DNA from: Cytophagales bacterium
GTDB lineage: Bacteria > Bacteroidota > Bacteroidia > Cytophagales > Spirosomataceae
Assembly (NCBI GenBank): GCA_013205605.1
Contig: JABMMK010000388.1
Coordinates: 1-14,034, forward strand
Reading direction: 5' to 3'
Length of the DNA: 14,034 nt
Below, piece after piece: positions 6,949-14,034 of the stretch (position 1 is its first letter; every line of letters begins with the position of its first letter). A program made the position numbers and the translations under genes. The notes under the pieces are model-generated. The model ran no database searches, was not told the DNA's origin, and was given only the letters and a program-made list of their open reading frames with translations.

Positions 6949-7264
6949 CCTGTAATTCCCTCGCAAATTACGAATTTTAGGTTGACATGGAGCGAACTAA
7001 ACACAGATTCCATCGAAATTGATTAAGTAATTGATCATTTCTATTAAAAATGATGAAAAATGTTTGACAATCTAGTATATGTAACGTAGTATTGTACTGT
7101 GTTTCAATGTCGTAAGCACCTCAATAAAAACAATTCCTATCATTTCAATCTTTTAATCATCAGTTAATCCACTTTTTGTGTGTTAAAATAATGTTTCAAA
7201 GAGGATCTTTTGATCAGAAATGAGGTTTGTTAAATCAAATTAAGAATATTCATTTCACCATTTT
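6949..7264. other. Divergent intergenic region between bioF and rho
   Basis: This 316-bp AT-rich stretch holds no convincing gene or RNA gene. It contains an inverted repeat, ATCATTT (7034-7040) with AAATGAT (7048-7054) and a 7-nt spacer, overlapping a direct repeat of ATTGAT (about 7018-7035). To its right is the candidate rho promoter at 7063-7094, leaving a leader of about 165 nt before rho. I looked for a BirA-type box (TGTnAAC with GTTnACA halves) ahead of bioF and did not find one. No strong -33/-7 pair is visible for bioF either; TAATTTGC on the minus strand (about 6963-6970) is only a weak -7 candidate. Confidence 0.6.
7063..7094 (+). promoter_or_regulatory. Candidate rho promoter
   Basis: TTTG at 7063-7066 is followed after 20 bases by TAGTATTG at 7087-7094, a one-mismatch copy of the Bacteroidota -7 consensus TAnnTTTG. 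The same bases read as TTGACA - 17 - TAGTAT, so the site fits both promoter descriptions. A start near 7100 would give rho a leader of roughly 165 nt, long enough for autoregulation. Confidence 0.55.
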
Positions 7265-8860
7265 ATGGAAGAAAAACCAATCAGGAAAGTAAAAAAAGTC
7301 GCGGAAGAATTGCCTACTAATGATCGTCCTAAGCGCCAAAGAATTCAAAAATCTACGGAAGAACCTGCTTTAGCTCCGATGCCCAATTTAAATTTTGAGT
7401 CGGCCATCAGCGTAGCCGACGCGACTCCAGAGGTTGTGGAAACTAAACCAGAGCCAACCTCAGAAGTAAAACCACCAAGGCCAGCCAAGAATTTTCGTCC
7501 TCGCCAAGAGCGTCAACAGCCCGAAATGGAGGAGGCTCCGATTGAATACGATGCGATTGCTCCTAATGAAGATGAGGTGGTTGACACGTCATTTATCACC
7601 AATAATGACAATGTGGTGGATTCCAAGGTGTCTCCTACAGATGCGCCTGTTGATTTAGATAAATTACCTAAAGAAGAAACACCAACTCAAAATACCCAAC
7701 AGTTTAAGCCTCGTTCAAATTACAATCAGATCATCAAAGAGTTAGATGGTTTGATCGACAATGAAGGTGTGTTGGAAATTATGCAAGAAGGTGGATATGG
7801 CTTTATGCGTTCTTCAGATTATAATTATTTAGCTTCTCCTGATGATATTTATGTCTCTCCATCTCAAATTAAAATGTTTGGTTTGAAGACAGGAGATACT
7901 ATTTTAGGTAAAATTCGTCCGCCCAAAGAAGGTGAAAAATATTTTGCTCTTTTGAAAGTAGAATCTGTCAATGGAAAAACGACAGACGAAATTCGTGACC
8001 GAATTAATTTTGAATACCTAACACCTCTTTTTCCAGAGGAGAAATTAAACTTGTCCACGTCAGCGGATAATTATTCAACGCGTATTTTAGATTTATTTGC
8101 GCCGATAGGAAAAGGCCAGCGTGGAATGATCGTAGCCCAACCAAAAACAGGTAAAACGGTTTTATTGAAAGATATCGCAAATGCCATTTCACGAAATCAC
8201 CCTGAGGTTTATTTGATCATCTTGTTGATCGACGAGCGACCTGAGGAAGTAACGGATATGCAACGTTCAGTACGTGCAGAAGTAATTTCGTCCACCTTTG
8301 ATGAACAAGCAGAGCGTCACGTAAAAGTGGCCAGCATTGTGTTGGAAAAGGCTAAAAGAATGGTTGAGTGTGGACATGATGTGGTTATCTTGTTGGATTC
8401 CATCACTCGATTAGCACGTGCATATAATACAGTCGTTCCATCTTCTGGAAAAATATTATCTGGGGGTGTGGATGCCAACGCATTACACAAACCAAAACGT
8501 TTCTTTGGTGCAGCTAGAAATGTCGAAAATGGAGGGTCATTAACGATTATTGCAACGGCCTTAACGGAAACAGGTAGTAAAATGGATGAGGTTATTTTCG
8601 AAGAATTTAAAGGAACAGGTAACATGGAATTGCAATTGGATCGTAAATTGTCCAACCGCCGAGTGTACCCTGCCATTGATATTACCGCTTCAGGTACGCG
8701 CCGTGAGGATTTATTAATGGATCCTGCGGTACTCCAGCGTGTTTGGATTTTGCGTAAACATATGTCTGATATGAATTCTGTGGAGGCCATGGAATTTTTA
8801 CAGCAACAGATGAAGGGAACAAGAACGAACGAAGAGTTCTTGGTTTCGATGAATCGATAA
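7265..8860 (+). CDS. rho: Transcription termination factor Rho, with disordered N-terminal extension
   Basis: A 531-residue hexameric RNA helicase that loads on nascent RNA and stops transcription. Residues 1-150 are low in complexity, rich in Pro, Glu, Lys, Asn and Thr, and look disordered. The cold-shock-like RNA-binding domain follows (about 166-240, GVLEIMQEGGYGFMRS), then the RecA-type ATPase: Walker A AQPKTGKT at 291-298, catalytic E324 in IDERPEEVTDMQR, Walker B LLDSITR at 376-382, the secondary-channel Q-loop region (GGVDANALHKPKRFFGAAR) and the R-loop region KGTGNMEL with the arginine finger segment (DRKLSNRRVYPAID). The small helical Rho_N domain that usually precedes the RNA-binding domain is not visible. 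An in-frame TAA about nine codons upstream shows the frame does not simply extend further. The gene is monocistronic, with a candidate promoter at 7063-7094 and a terminator at 8910-8940. Confidence 0.97.
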   Translation: MEEKPIRKVKKVAEELPTNDRPKRQRIQKSTEEPALAPMPNLNFESAISVADATPEVVETKPEPTSEVKPPRPAKNFRPRQERQQPEMEEAPIEYDAIAPNEDEVVDTSFITNNDNVVDSKVSPTDAPVDLDKLPKEETPTQNTQQFKPRSNYNQIIKELDGLIDNEGVLEIMQEGGYGFMRSSDYNYLASPDDIYVSPSQIKMFGLKTGDTILGKIRPPKEGEKYFALLKVESVNGKTTDEIRDRINFEYLTPLFPEEKLNLSTSADNYSTRILDLFAPIGKGQRGMIVAQPKTGKTVLLKDIANAISRNHPEVYLIILLIDERPEEVTDMQRSVRAEVISSTFDEQAERHVKVASIVLEKAKRMVECGHDVVILLDSITRLARAYNTVVPSSGKILSGGVDANALHKPKRFFGAARNVENGGSLTIIATALTETGSKMDEVIFEEFKGTGNMELQLDRKLSNRRVYPAIDITASGTRREDLLMDPAVLQRVWILRKHMSDMNSVEAMEFLQQQMKGTRTNEEFLVSMNR

Positions 8861-8894
8861 AATAAAAAAGTCTTTGAAATGATTCAAAGACTTT
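8855..8894 (-). terminator. Intrinsic terminator of the fadN-fadA operon (minus strand)
   Basis: A perfect 12-bp stem (8867-8878 with 8883-8894) has a 4-nt loop. On the minus strand it is followed by a U-rich tail, TTTATTTTATC, covering the last bases of rho. On the plus strand the tail is GTACTTCTT, which is poor. It therefore fits the end of the minus-strand fadA transcript, about 45 bp past its stop codon. Confidence 0.85.
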
Positions 8895-8909
8895 GTACTT
8901 CTTATTCTG

Positions 8910-8940
8910 AATAGACGTCAATGTGACGTCTATTTTTTTT
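8910..8940 (+). terminator. Intrinsic terminator of rho (plus strand)
   Basis: A perfect 11-bp stem (8910-8920 with 8924-8934, AATAGACGTCA and its complement) with a 3-nt loop runs into Ts through 8940. It lies 50 bp after the rho stop and its T tract touches the fadA stop codon (8939-8941). On the minus strand the stem is not followed by a T tract, so it acts mainly on rho transcripts. Confidence 0.9.
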
Positions 8941-10114
8941 ATAGCAACTCGTAAATACCAGCCACTCCTTGGCCACCACCCACACAAGCAGTCACCATGC
9001 CGTATTTTTTATTGCGACGGCGAAGTTCATGGAATAGTTGGATGGATAATTTTGCTCCCGAACAACCTAGCGGATGTCCCAAAGCGATCGCTCCTCCATT
9101 GACATTTACTTTTTCTTGATCTATACCTAGAGTTTTGATGACGGCTAATGACTGTGCCGCAAAGGCCTCATTTAATTCAATCAAATCAATATCTGCTAAA
9201 TTTAAACCCGCTTTTTTCAAGGCAATTGGAATCGCTTCCACCGGTCCGATGCCCATGAGGCTCGGTTCTACACCTGCCGCTGCATAACTGAGCATTTTGG
9301 CAATGGGCTTCAACTTATACTGTTCCACAAATTTTTCCGAAACCACGAGCACAAAAGCCGCGCCATCAGACGTTTGGGAAGCATTTCCTGCCGTAACCGA
9401 ACCGCCCATAGCAAACACCGGCTTTAATTTACCCAGCGCCTCTAACGTTGTATCTGACCGAGGACCCTCGTCCTGAGAAACCACCCATTCACGTGTTTTC
9501 TTCGTACCTGATTTGGCATCAAAATAATTTTCAGACACTTTCACAGGAACGATTTGATCCGTAAATAAACCTGCTTTCTGAGCAGCTAGGGCTTTTTGAT
9601 GCGAAGCAAAAGAAAAAGCATCTTGCTCTTCACGCGTCACATTGTATTTTTTACTTACCTCTTCCGCGGTCAATCCCATCCCGATGTAATAATCAGGGTG
9701 TTCATTGGCAATCCCGTAATTTAACACCGTTTTGTGGCCCATCATGGGTAACATGGTCATCGATTCCGTTCCACCGGCAATAACACAATCCGCCATGCCT
9801 GAGGCTACTTTCGCTGATGCCAATGCAATGGCTTCCAATCCTGAACCGCAGTAGCGATTGATGATAAATCCTGGAACACTTTTTGGCAACGACAATAAAG
9901 AAATGTAACGCGCCATTTGCATGCCTTGCTCCGCTTCCGGAATGGCATTGCCCACGATTAAATCGTCCACTAAAGCTGGGTCCACCGATGGGACCTGCGC
10001 CATTAAATGTTTAATCACTTCCGCTGCCAAATCATCCGGCCGCATGGTACGAAATCCTCCTCGATTGGCCTTGGCTACCGCCGTACGATATCCCGCTATT
10101 ATGTATGCATTCAT
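8939..10114 (-). CDS. fadA: Acetyl-CoA C-acyltransferase (3-ketoacyl-CoA thiolase)
   Basis: A 391-residue cytoplasmic thiolase that cleaves 3-ketoacyl-CoA with CoA to acetyl-CoA and a shortened acyl-CoA, the last step of beta-oxidation. The catalytic set is complete: nucleophile C89 in INRYCGSGLEA, the active-site NEAF loop at 315-318, H347 in GGAIALGHPLGCSGA, and the second cysteine C377 in TACVGGGQG. GGTESMTMLP (114-123) and the length are typical. It lies 12 bp downstream of the fadN-type gene on the same strand, with no room for a promoter, so the two form an operon, as in Bacillus fadN-fadA. This partner favours degradative FadA over the biosynthetic acetoacetyl-CoA thiolase (PhaA/AtoB), although sequence alone leaves chain-length preference open. 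The T tract of the convergent rho terminator overlaps its stop codon. Confidence 0.93.
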   Translation of the reverse strand: MNAYIIAGYRTAVAKANRGGFRTMRPDDLAAEVIKHLMAQVPSVDPALVDDLIVGNAIPEAEQGMQMARYISLLSLPKSVPGFIINRYCGSGLEAIALASAKVASGMADCVIAGGTESMTMLPMMGHKTVLNYGIANEHPDYYIGMGLTAEEVSKKYNVTREEQDAFSFASHQKALAAQKAGLFTDQIVPVKVSENYFDAKSGTKKTREWVVSQDEGPRSDTTLEALGKLKPVFAMGGSVTAGNASQTSDGAAFVLVVSEKFVEQYKLKPIAKMLSYAAAGVEPSLMGIGPVEAIPIALKKAGLNLADIDLIELNEAFAAQSLAVIKTLGIDQEKVNVNGGAIALGHPLGCSGAKLSIQLFHELRRRNKKYGMVTACVGGGQGVAGIYELL

Positions 10115-10126
10115 GTTCGTAATTGA

Positions 10127-12532
10127 TTAATTTCTTAAAGGTTTTCCGCCACTTAATAGGCTTCCGATTCTGTCCATAGTTTTTTGTTCTCCAGTCAACG
10201 ATAAAAATGCTTCGCGCTCAAGATCCAATAAATATTGTTCGGTGACTTGTTGGGGTGCATCCAAATCCCCCCCACAAATGGCAAAGGCTAATTTATTTCC
10301 GATCAAGGCATCATGTTCCGAAATATATCGGCCCATCAACATCCCCTGAATTCCTGCCTTGAATAAAGCCAAACCTTGCTTGCCCTCAACCCAGACATCA
10401 CTTCGGCGATTTTTTTGCACATATCCCGCCTCAGCTAATAAGATGGCTTCTTTTTTTGCCTCGCTAATGACTTGGCTTCGATTTAACACAATGCGATCCT
10501 GCGTTCTCAAATAGTTCATTTCCAACGCCTCATACGCAGAAGTACTCACTTTCGCTGTCGCGATATTCATGAAGGCTTGTTGGAGTCGGTTCAACTCCAC
10601 ATCCCCAGTTCTCCGGGCATCTCCCATTCTTAAAGCCATCTCTTTCGTTCCACCACCCGCTGGGATTAAACCTACGCCCACCTCCACTAAACCCATATAC
10701 AATTCTGAATGGGCCACAATTTTATCTGCATGTAGATTGATTTCGCAACCACCACCTAAAGCTAAGGTATGCGGCGCCACCACTACAGGAATGCTGGAAT
10801 AGCGAACACGCATCATGGATTCTTGGAATGTAGCAATCATCTGGTTCACCTCCTCGAATTTCTTCTCGATGCCAAACATGTACAACATGCCTAAATTTGC
10901 ACCGGCCGAAAAGGCCTCATTCGATTCATTGCCAATGACCAAACCTCGAAAATCTTTTTCTGCGGTTTCAATCGCATGAGCGAGACCTTCTAGGACTCCT
11001 TGTCCCATGGTGTTCATTTTGGAATGGAACTCTAAGCCTACGATGCCATCGCCTAAGTCGATGATATGGGCATCATCATTTTTGAAAACCGTGTTCGTCG
11101 GTTTTAATATTTGTAAAGAAATTTGCTTTTCTTGGCCTGGAATGGCTTGATAGCTTTTGCTGGCCAAATCATAATAAAGTCGTTTACCCCCTTCGGTTTT
11201 GTAGAAGGTTGAGTGGCCGAGGGCCAACATTTCAGCAACCCAAGGCGCTGGTGTTAAGCCTAAATCCGCCATCATCGCATTCGCCTTTTCGACACCGATG
11301 GCATCCCAAGTTTCGAATACGCCCATTTCCCAACCAAAACCAGCACAAATGGCTTGGTCAATTTTCACCAAATCATCTGCGATTTCAGGTACGCGATTAG
11401 ATGCGTAGCGGAAACCATCTAAGATTGTTTTGCGGTAAAACTCACCGGCTAAATCCTGGCCTGCTAAAAGAAGCGCAAAGCGATCGGCCAATTGGTCTAC
11501 AGCTTTCGAACGTTCCAGCGTTTCAAAGGAAACTCGTTGGGCCGCGCGGTATTCAAAAGTTTGCAAATCCAAACTTAAGATGACCGTTTTACCTGTTGGG
11601 TCTTTGGTCTTTTTATAAAATCCTTGGCCTGTTTTATCTCCAAGCCATTTGTTGTCCATTAATTTTTGCATCATTGAAGGCAATTCGAAAATCGATTTGC
11701 TTTCATCTTCTGTTAATGCAGCTTTCAAATTATTCGCTACGTGAACGGTGGTATCTAAACCGACCACATCGGAAAGTCGGAAAGTTCCGGATTTCGGTCG
11801 GCCTACTACTTTGGATGTTAATTTATCTACTTGCTCGACACTTAAACCTAATTCTTCTACCACTTTCATCGTCTGCATCATGGAATAAACGCCGATGCGA
11901 TTGGCGATAAAGGCAGGCGTATCCTTACATAAGACGGTCGTTTTGCCCAACTGCGTTTCGCCGTAGGCCAATAAAAATTCAACCACCGATGGATCCGTTT
12001 TTGGGGTCGGGATGATTTCTAATAAACGTAAATAACGGGGAGGGTTAAAGAAGTGTGTACCACAAAAATGCGCTTGAAAATCTGCTGAACGACCTTCCGC
12101 CATTAAATGAATGGGTATTCCAGATGTATTGGAAGTAATTAAAGTTCCTGCTTTTCTGAATTGCTCCACGCGATCATATAAAGATTTTTTGATGGCCAAA
12201 TTCTCCACAACCACCTCCATAATCCAGTCGGCATCTGCGATTCCAGACAAATTATCATCAAAATTCCCTAATTGGATATTCGCCGCAAACCCAGCTTGGT
12301 ATAAAGAAGCAGGTTTCGATTTTAAGGTTTGTTGGAATGCTAGATTAACAATTCTATTCTTCACTAAAGGGCTGTCCAGCGATAAACCCTTCGCCTGTTC
12401 TTCTGCATTCAATTCTTTAGGAGCGATGTCTAAAAGAAGCACTTGCACCCCAATATTGGCGAAATGACAGGCTATACGTGAGCCCATAATTCCTGAGCCT
12501 AGTATGGCTACTTTTTTAATTGAACGATTCAT
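10127..12532 (-). CDS. fadN: Bifunctional 3-hydroxyacyl-CoA dehydrogenase / enoyl-CoA hydratase, FadN type
   Basis: An 801-residue enzyme for two middle steps of beta-oxidation: hydration of trans-2-enoyl-CoA and NAD-dependent oxidation of the resulting 3-hydroxyacyl-CoA. The dehydrogenase half comes first: the NAD-binding motif AILGSGIMGSRIA (9-21), SNTSGIP (134-140), catalytic H160 in GTHFFNPP with E172, and FIANRIG (208-214), followed by the C-terminal dehydrogenase domains to about 460. The crotonase half (about 485-690) has FSAGANLG (541-548) for the oxyanion hole, and both catalytic glutamates, E597 in LGGGCEI and E617 before GLIPAGGGT. The end, GKPLRN, is typical of this family. The order dehydrogenase-then-hydratase is that of Bacillus FadN (YusL), opposite to E. 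coli FadB/FadJ. It is the first gene of the fadN-fadA operon; no acyl-CoA dehydrogenase or acyl-CoA ligase follows. Confidence 0.93.
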   Translation of the reverse strand: MNRSIKKVAILGSGIMGSRIACHFANIGVQVLLLDIAPKELNAEEQAKGLSLDSPLVKNRIVNLAFQQTLKSKPASLYQAGFAANIQLGNFDDNLSGIADADWIMEVVVENLAIKKSLYDRVEQFRKAGTLITSNTSGIPIHLMAEGRSADFQAHFCGTHFFNPPRYLRLLEIIPTPKTDPSVVEFLLAYGETQLGKTTVLCKDTPAFIANRIGVYSMMQTMKVVEELGLSVEQVDKLTSKVVGRPKSGTFRLSDVVGLDTTVHVANNLKAALTEDESKSIFELPSMMQKLMDNKWLGDKTGQGFYKKTKDPTGKTVILSLDLQTFEYRAAQRVSFETLERSKAVDQLADRFALLLAGQDLAGEFYRKTILDGFRYASNRVPEIADDLVKIDQAICAGFGWEMGVFETWDAIGVEKANAMMADLGLTPAPWVAEMLALGHSTFYKTEGGKRLYYDLASKSYQAIPGQEKQISLQILKPTNTVFKNDDAHIIDLGDGIVGLEFHSKMNTMGQGVLEGLAHAIETAEKDFRGLVIGNESNEAFSAGANLGMLYMFGIEKKFEEVNQMIATFQESMMRVRYSSIPVVVAPHTLALGGGCEINLHADKIVAHSELYMGLVEVGVGLIPAGGGTKEMALRMGDARRTGDVELNRLQQAFMNIATAKVSTSAYEALEMNYLRTQDRIVLNRSQVISEAKKEAILLAEAGYVQKNRRSDVWVEGKQGLALFKAGIQGMLMGRYISEHDALIGNKLAFAICGGDLDAPQQVTEQYLLDLEREAFLSLTGEQKTMDRIGSLLSGGKPLRN

Positions 12533-12616
12533 TCGGGATGATTTTTGTTTTTAACAGTTTAATTAGGTTAACTCTCATTGGTTTTCAAAGCATAATCGTT
12601 TTTAAAAGCCAAGAAG

Positions 12617-12653
12617 TAAATATAAATAAAATTTAAAGTGTTATGCAAGCATA
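12617..12653 (-). promoter_or_regulatory. Candidate fadN promoter with a palindrome over the -33 element
   Basis: On the minus strand CTTG (12649-12646) is followed after about 21 bases by TATATTTA (12624-12617), a one-mismatch -7 element, leaving a leader of roughly 75 nt to the fadN start. The -33 element lies inside the 12-bp perfect palindrome TATGCAAGCATA (12642-12653). A palindrome placed there is a plausible operator, for example for a fatty-acid-responsive repressor. Regulator identity is unknown and the spacing of the promoter elements is only approximate. Confidence 0.35.
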
Positions 12654-12735
12654 CTAAATTAAATTTTATAAAAGACAATTAAAATCATACATGCCGAAAC
12701 GTAAGGCAATGAACGTTAATAAAAATGCATCTGAT

Positions 12736-14034
12736 TTATGCGTTTTCTACGTAACTCGAAATCGGCTCGCAGGCACATACTAAATTACGATCCCCGTAGG
12801 CTGAATCTATTCTAGAGACGGTGGGCCAGAATTTCGCCGACTTCACATAGGGCAATGGGAACACCGCTTTTTCTCTCGTATATGGACGAGTCCATTCACC
12901 GATTAAAACGATGTTTTGGGTATGTGGCGCATTTTTCAACACATTATTTAGTTTGTCGGCGCTTCCATTTTCCACTTCCCTGATTTCTTCCCGTATGCTT
13001 AATAGGGCATCACAAAAACGATCTATCTCGTCTTTATTTTCTGATTCCGTAGGTTCGATCATCAGCGTGCCAGCGACTGGAAACGATAGGGTAGGCGCAT
13101 GAAATCCATAATCCATTAATCGTTTCGCAATGTCTTCCGCCTCTACGCCGGCAGATATTTTAAAGGGTCTGCAATCGACAATCATCTCATGTGCGCAACG
13201 GCCTTGAGAACCCGTGTATAGAATCGGGAATTCTTTTTCCAAACGTGCTTTGATGTAATTGGCATTTAAAATAGCTGTTTCCGTCGCTCTTGTCAACCCT
13301 TCGCCTCCCATCATGGCAATATATGCATATGAGATCGCTAAAATACTAGCAGAACCTACTGGCGCGGCTGAAATGGCTCCATGCGACTCTGCAGCAACAG
13401 AATCAGTCATTACGTGGCCCGGTAAAAAGGGAGCCAATTGCTTGGCTACGCCGATAGGTCCCATTCCAGGACCACCCCCTCCGTGAGGAATACAAAAAGT
13501 CTTATGTAAATTTAAATGACATACATCGGCACCAATCGTCGCTGGGGAAGTTAATCCCACCTGAGCGTTCATATTGGCCCCATCCATATAAACTTGTCCG
13601 CCAAAATCATGAATCATTTGGCAAATTTCTTGAATGGCTTCTTCAAAAACGCCGTGGGTACTCGGATAAGTCACCATTAAGCAAGCCAAAGAATCTTTAT
13701 GCTCTTCCGCCTTCGCTCGCAAATCGGCCATATCGATATTGCCATTGGCATCACAAGAAGTTACGACCACTTTCATGCCCGCCATCACCGCCGAGGCTGG
13801 ATTTGTTCCATGCGCTGAAGAAGGAATCAGTGCTATATTTCGATGCGAATCACCTCTTGAAGCATGATAAGCACGAATAACCATCAAACCGGCATATTCA
13901 CCTTGCGCTCCCGAATTTGGTTGCATCGACATGGCCGCGAAACGGGTAATTTCACATAACCAATCGTTTAATTCCATGATTAATCGTTGGTACCCGCGCG
14001 TCTGATCCCCCGGCGCAAATGGATGAATTTTTCC
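12736..14034 (-). CDS. gcvP: Glycine dehydrogenase (decarboxylating), glycine-cleavage P-protein, C-terminal part (5' end off right edge)
   Basis: The frame is open from the TAA at 12736-12738 to the right edge, giving 432 residues, somewhat less than half of a P-protein of about 950-960 residues. An ATG at 13975-13977 is internal, because the 19 codons before it (reading IHPFAPGDQTRGYQ) match the conserved HPFAP..Q..GY segment of GcvP. The P-protein decarboxylates glycine with PLP and passes the aminomethyl group to lipoyl GcvH. Seen here: SMQPNSGAQGEYAGL, PSSAHGTNPASA, the PLP lysine in HLNLHKTFCIPHGGGGPG (fragment residue 178), and the usual C-terminal tail with RPYTREKAVFPLP and GDRNLVC. 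The usual glycine of the EITGF motif is arginine here (EITRF); the rest is canonical. No clear terminator is seen in the 203 bp after it. Confidence 0.96.
   Translation of the reverse strand, partial: GKIHPFAPGDQTRGYQRLIMELNDWLCEITRFAAMSMQPNSGAQGEYAGLMVIRAYHASRGDSHRNIALIPSSAHGTNPASAVMAGMKVVVTSCDANGNIDMADLRAKAEEHKDSLACLMVTYPSTHGVFEEAIQEICQMIHDFGGQVYMDGANMNAQVGLTSPATIGADVCHLNLHKTFCIPHGGGGPGMGPIGVAKQLAPFLPGHVMTDSVAAESHGAISAAPVGSASILAISYAYIAMMGGEGLTRATETAILNANYIKARLEKEFPILYTGSQGRCAHEMIVDCRPFKISAGVEAEDIAKRLMDYGFHAPTLSFPVAGTLMIEPTESENKDEIDRFCDALLSIREEIREVENGSADKLNNVLKNAPHTQNIVLIGEWTRPYTREKAVFPLPYVKSAKFWPTVSRIDSAYGDRNLVCACEPISSYVENA

Noticed and set aside
6949..6966. TTG start adding six residues to BioF
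   Set aside because: The ATG at 6946-6948 has a GAGGGA Shine-Dalgarno at good distance and gives the normal family N-terminus.
8317..8790. 157-codon minus-strand open frame opposite rho
   Set aside because: It lies wholly within the conserved ATPase region of rho, with no recognisable domain; it is a shadow of rho codon usage.
11596..11910. 104-codon plus-strand open frame within fadN
   Set aside because: It is antisense to the dehydrogenase region of fadN; its hydrophobic appearance follows from the complementary codons.
12111..12467. 118-codon plus-strand open frame within fadN
   Set aside because: It is antisense to the NAD-binding domain of fadN, with no family features and no promoter.
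12660..12735. Terminator after gcvP
   Set aside because: Only a weak TGCC/GGCA stem with a long loop and no T tract is present; other pairings are AT-only.
13975..13977. ATG as the start of a short glycine dehydrogenase
   Set aside because: The frame stays open to the window edge and the upstream codons encode the conserved HPFAP region of GcvP, so the methionine is internal.
1..14034. CRISPR array, transposon, prophage or defence system
   Set aside because: No regularly spaced repeats, transposase or integrase motifs, terminal inverted repeats or defence-type domains were seen; all full-size genes are of housekeeping or metabolic type.

Overview
The window looks like ordinary chromosomal DNA from a member of the phylum Bacteroidota, most likely a Cytophagales-type bacterium. 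That placement is my inference. It rests on the AT-rich composition, A/T-rich start contexts mostly lacking Shine-Dalgarno sequences, promoter candidates of the TTTG / TAnnTTTG type, an NrdB of the eukaryote-like subtype, and a Rho with a long disordered N-terminal extension. All ten full-size genes belong to recognisable families (nine complete, gcvP cut by the window edge). I found no mobile element, CRISPR array, tRNA, rRNA or phage gene.

Layout, left to right. At 1-107 the last 34 codons of an unidentified gene enter from the left edge, ending in a beta-strand-like aromatic tail. At 198-1178 (+) lies nrdB (class Ia ribonucleotide reductase small subunit), with a promoter containing a perfect dyad upstream and a strong intrinsic terminator (1198-1230) downstream. 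At 1240-1821 (-) is a HupE/UreJ-type membrane protein. At 1882-3483 (+) is a flavin-dependent GMC oxidoreductase, followed 27 bp later by a small exported SnoaL/DUF4440-like protein (3511-3945, +). These face the biotin operon bioF-bioD-bioA (6948 down to 3938, -), whose three genes overlap one another. A 316-bp divergent intergenic region then leads to rho (7265-8860, +). Rho meets the fatty-acid beta-oxidation pair fadN-fadA (12532 down to 8939, -) head on, with two opposed intrinsic terminators between them. The right edge holds the C-terminal 432 residues of gcvP (12736-14034, -), the glycine-cleavage P-protein.

How the genes work together: BioF, BioD and BioA carry out three of the four ring-forming steps of biotin synthesis (KAPA synthesis, DAPA synthesis, dethiobiotin synthesis). 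BioB and the pimeloyl-supply genes are not here. FadN and FadA supply hydration, oxidation and thiolysis of acyl-CoAs; the acyl-CoA dehydrogenase must be encoded elsewhere. NrdB needs an NrdA partner that is not adjacent. The oxidoreductase, HupE-like and SnoaL-like genes have no clear pathway in this context.

I do not see an undescribed multi-gene system. The observations most worth a second look are regulatory or architectural: the absence of the usual Rho_N helical domain from Rho, the pair of opposed terminators, a terminator-like hairpin antisense within bioA, and palindromes sitting on the nrdB and fadN promoters.
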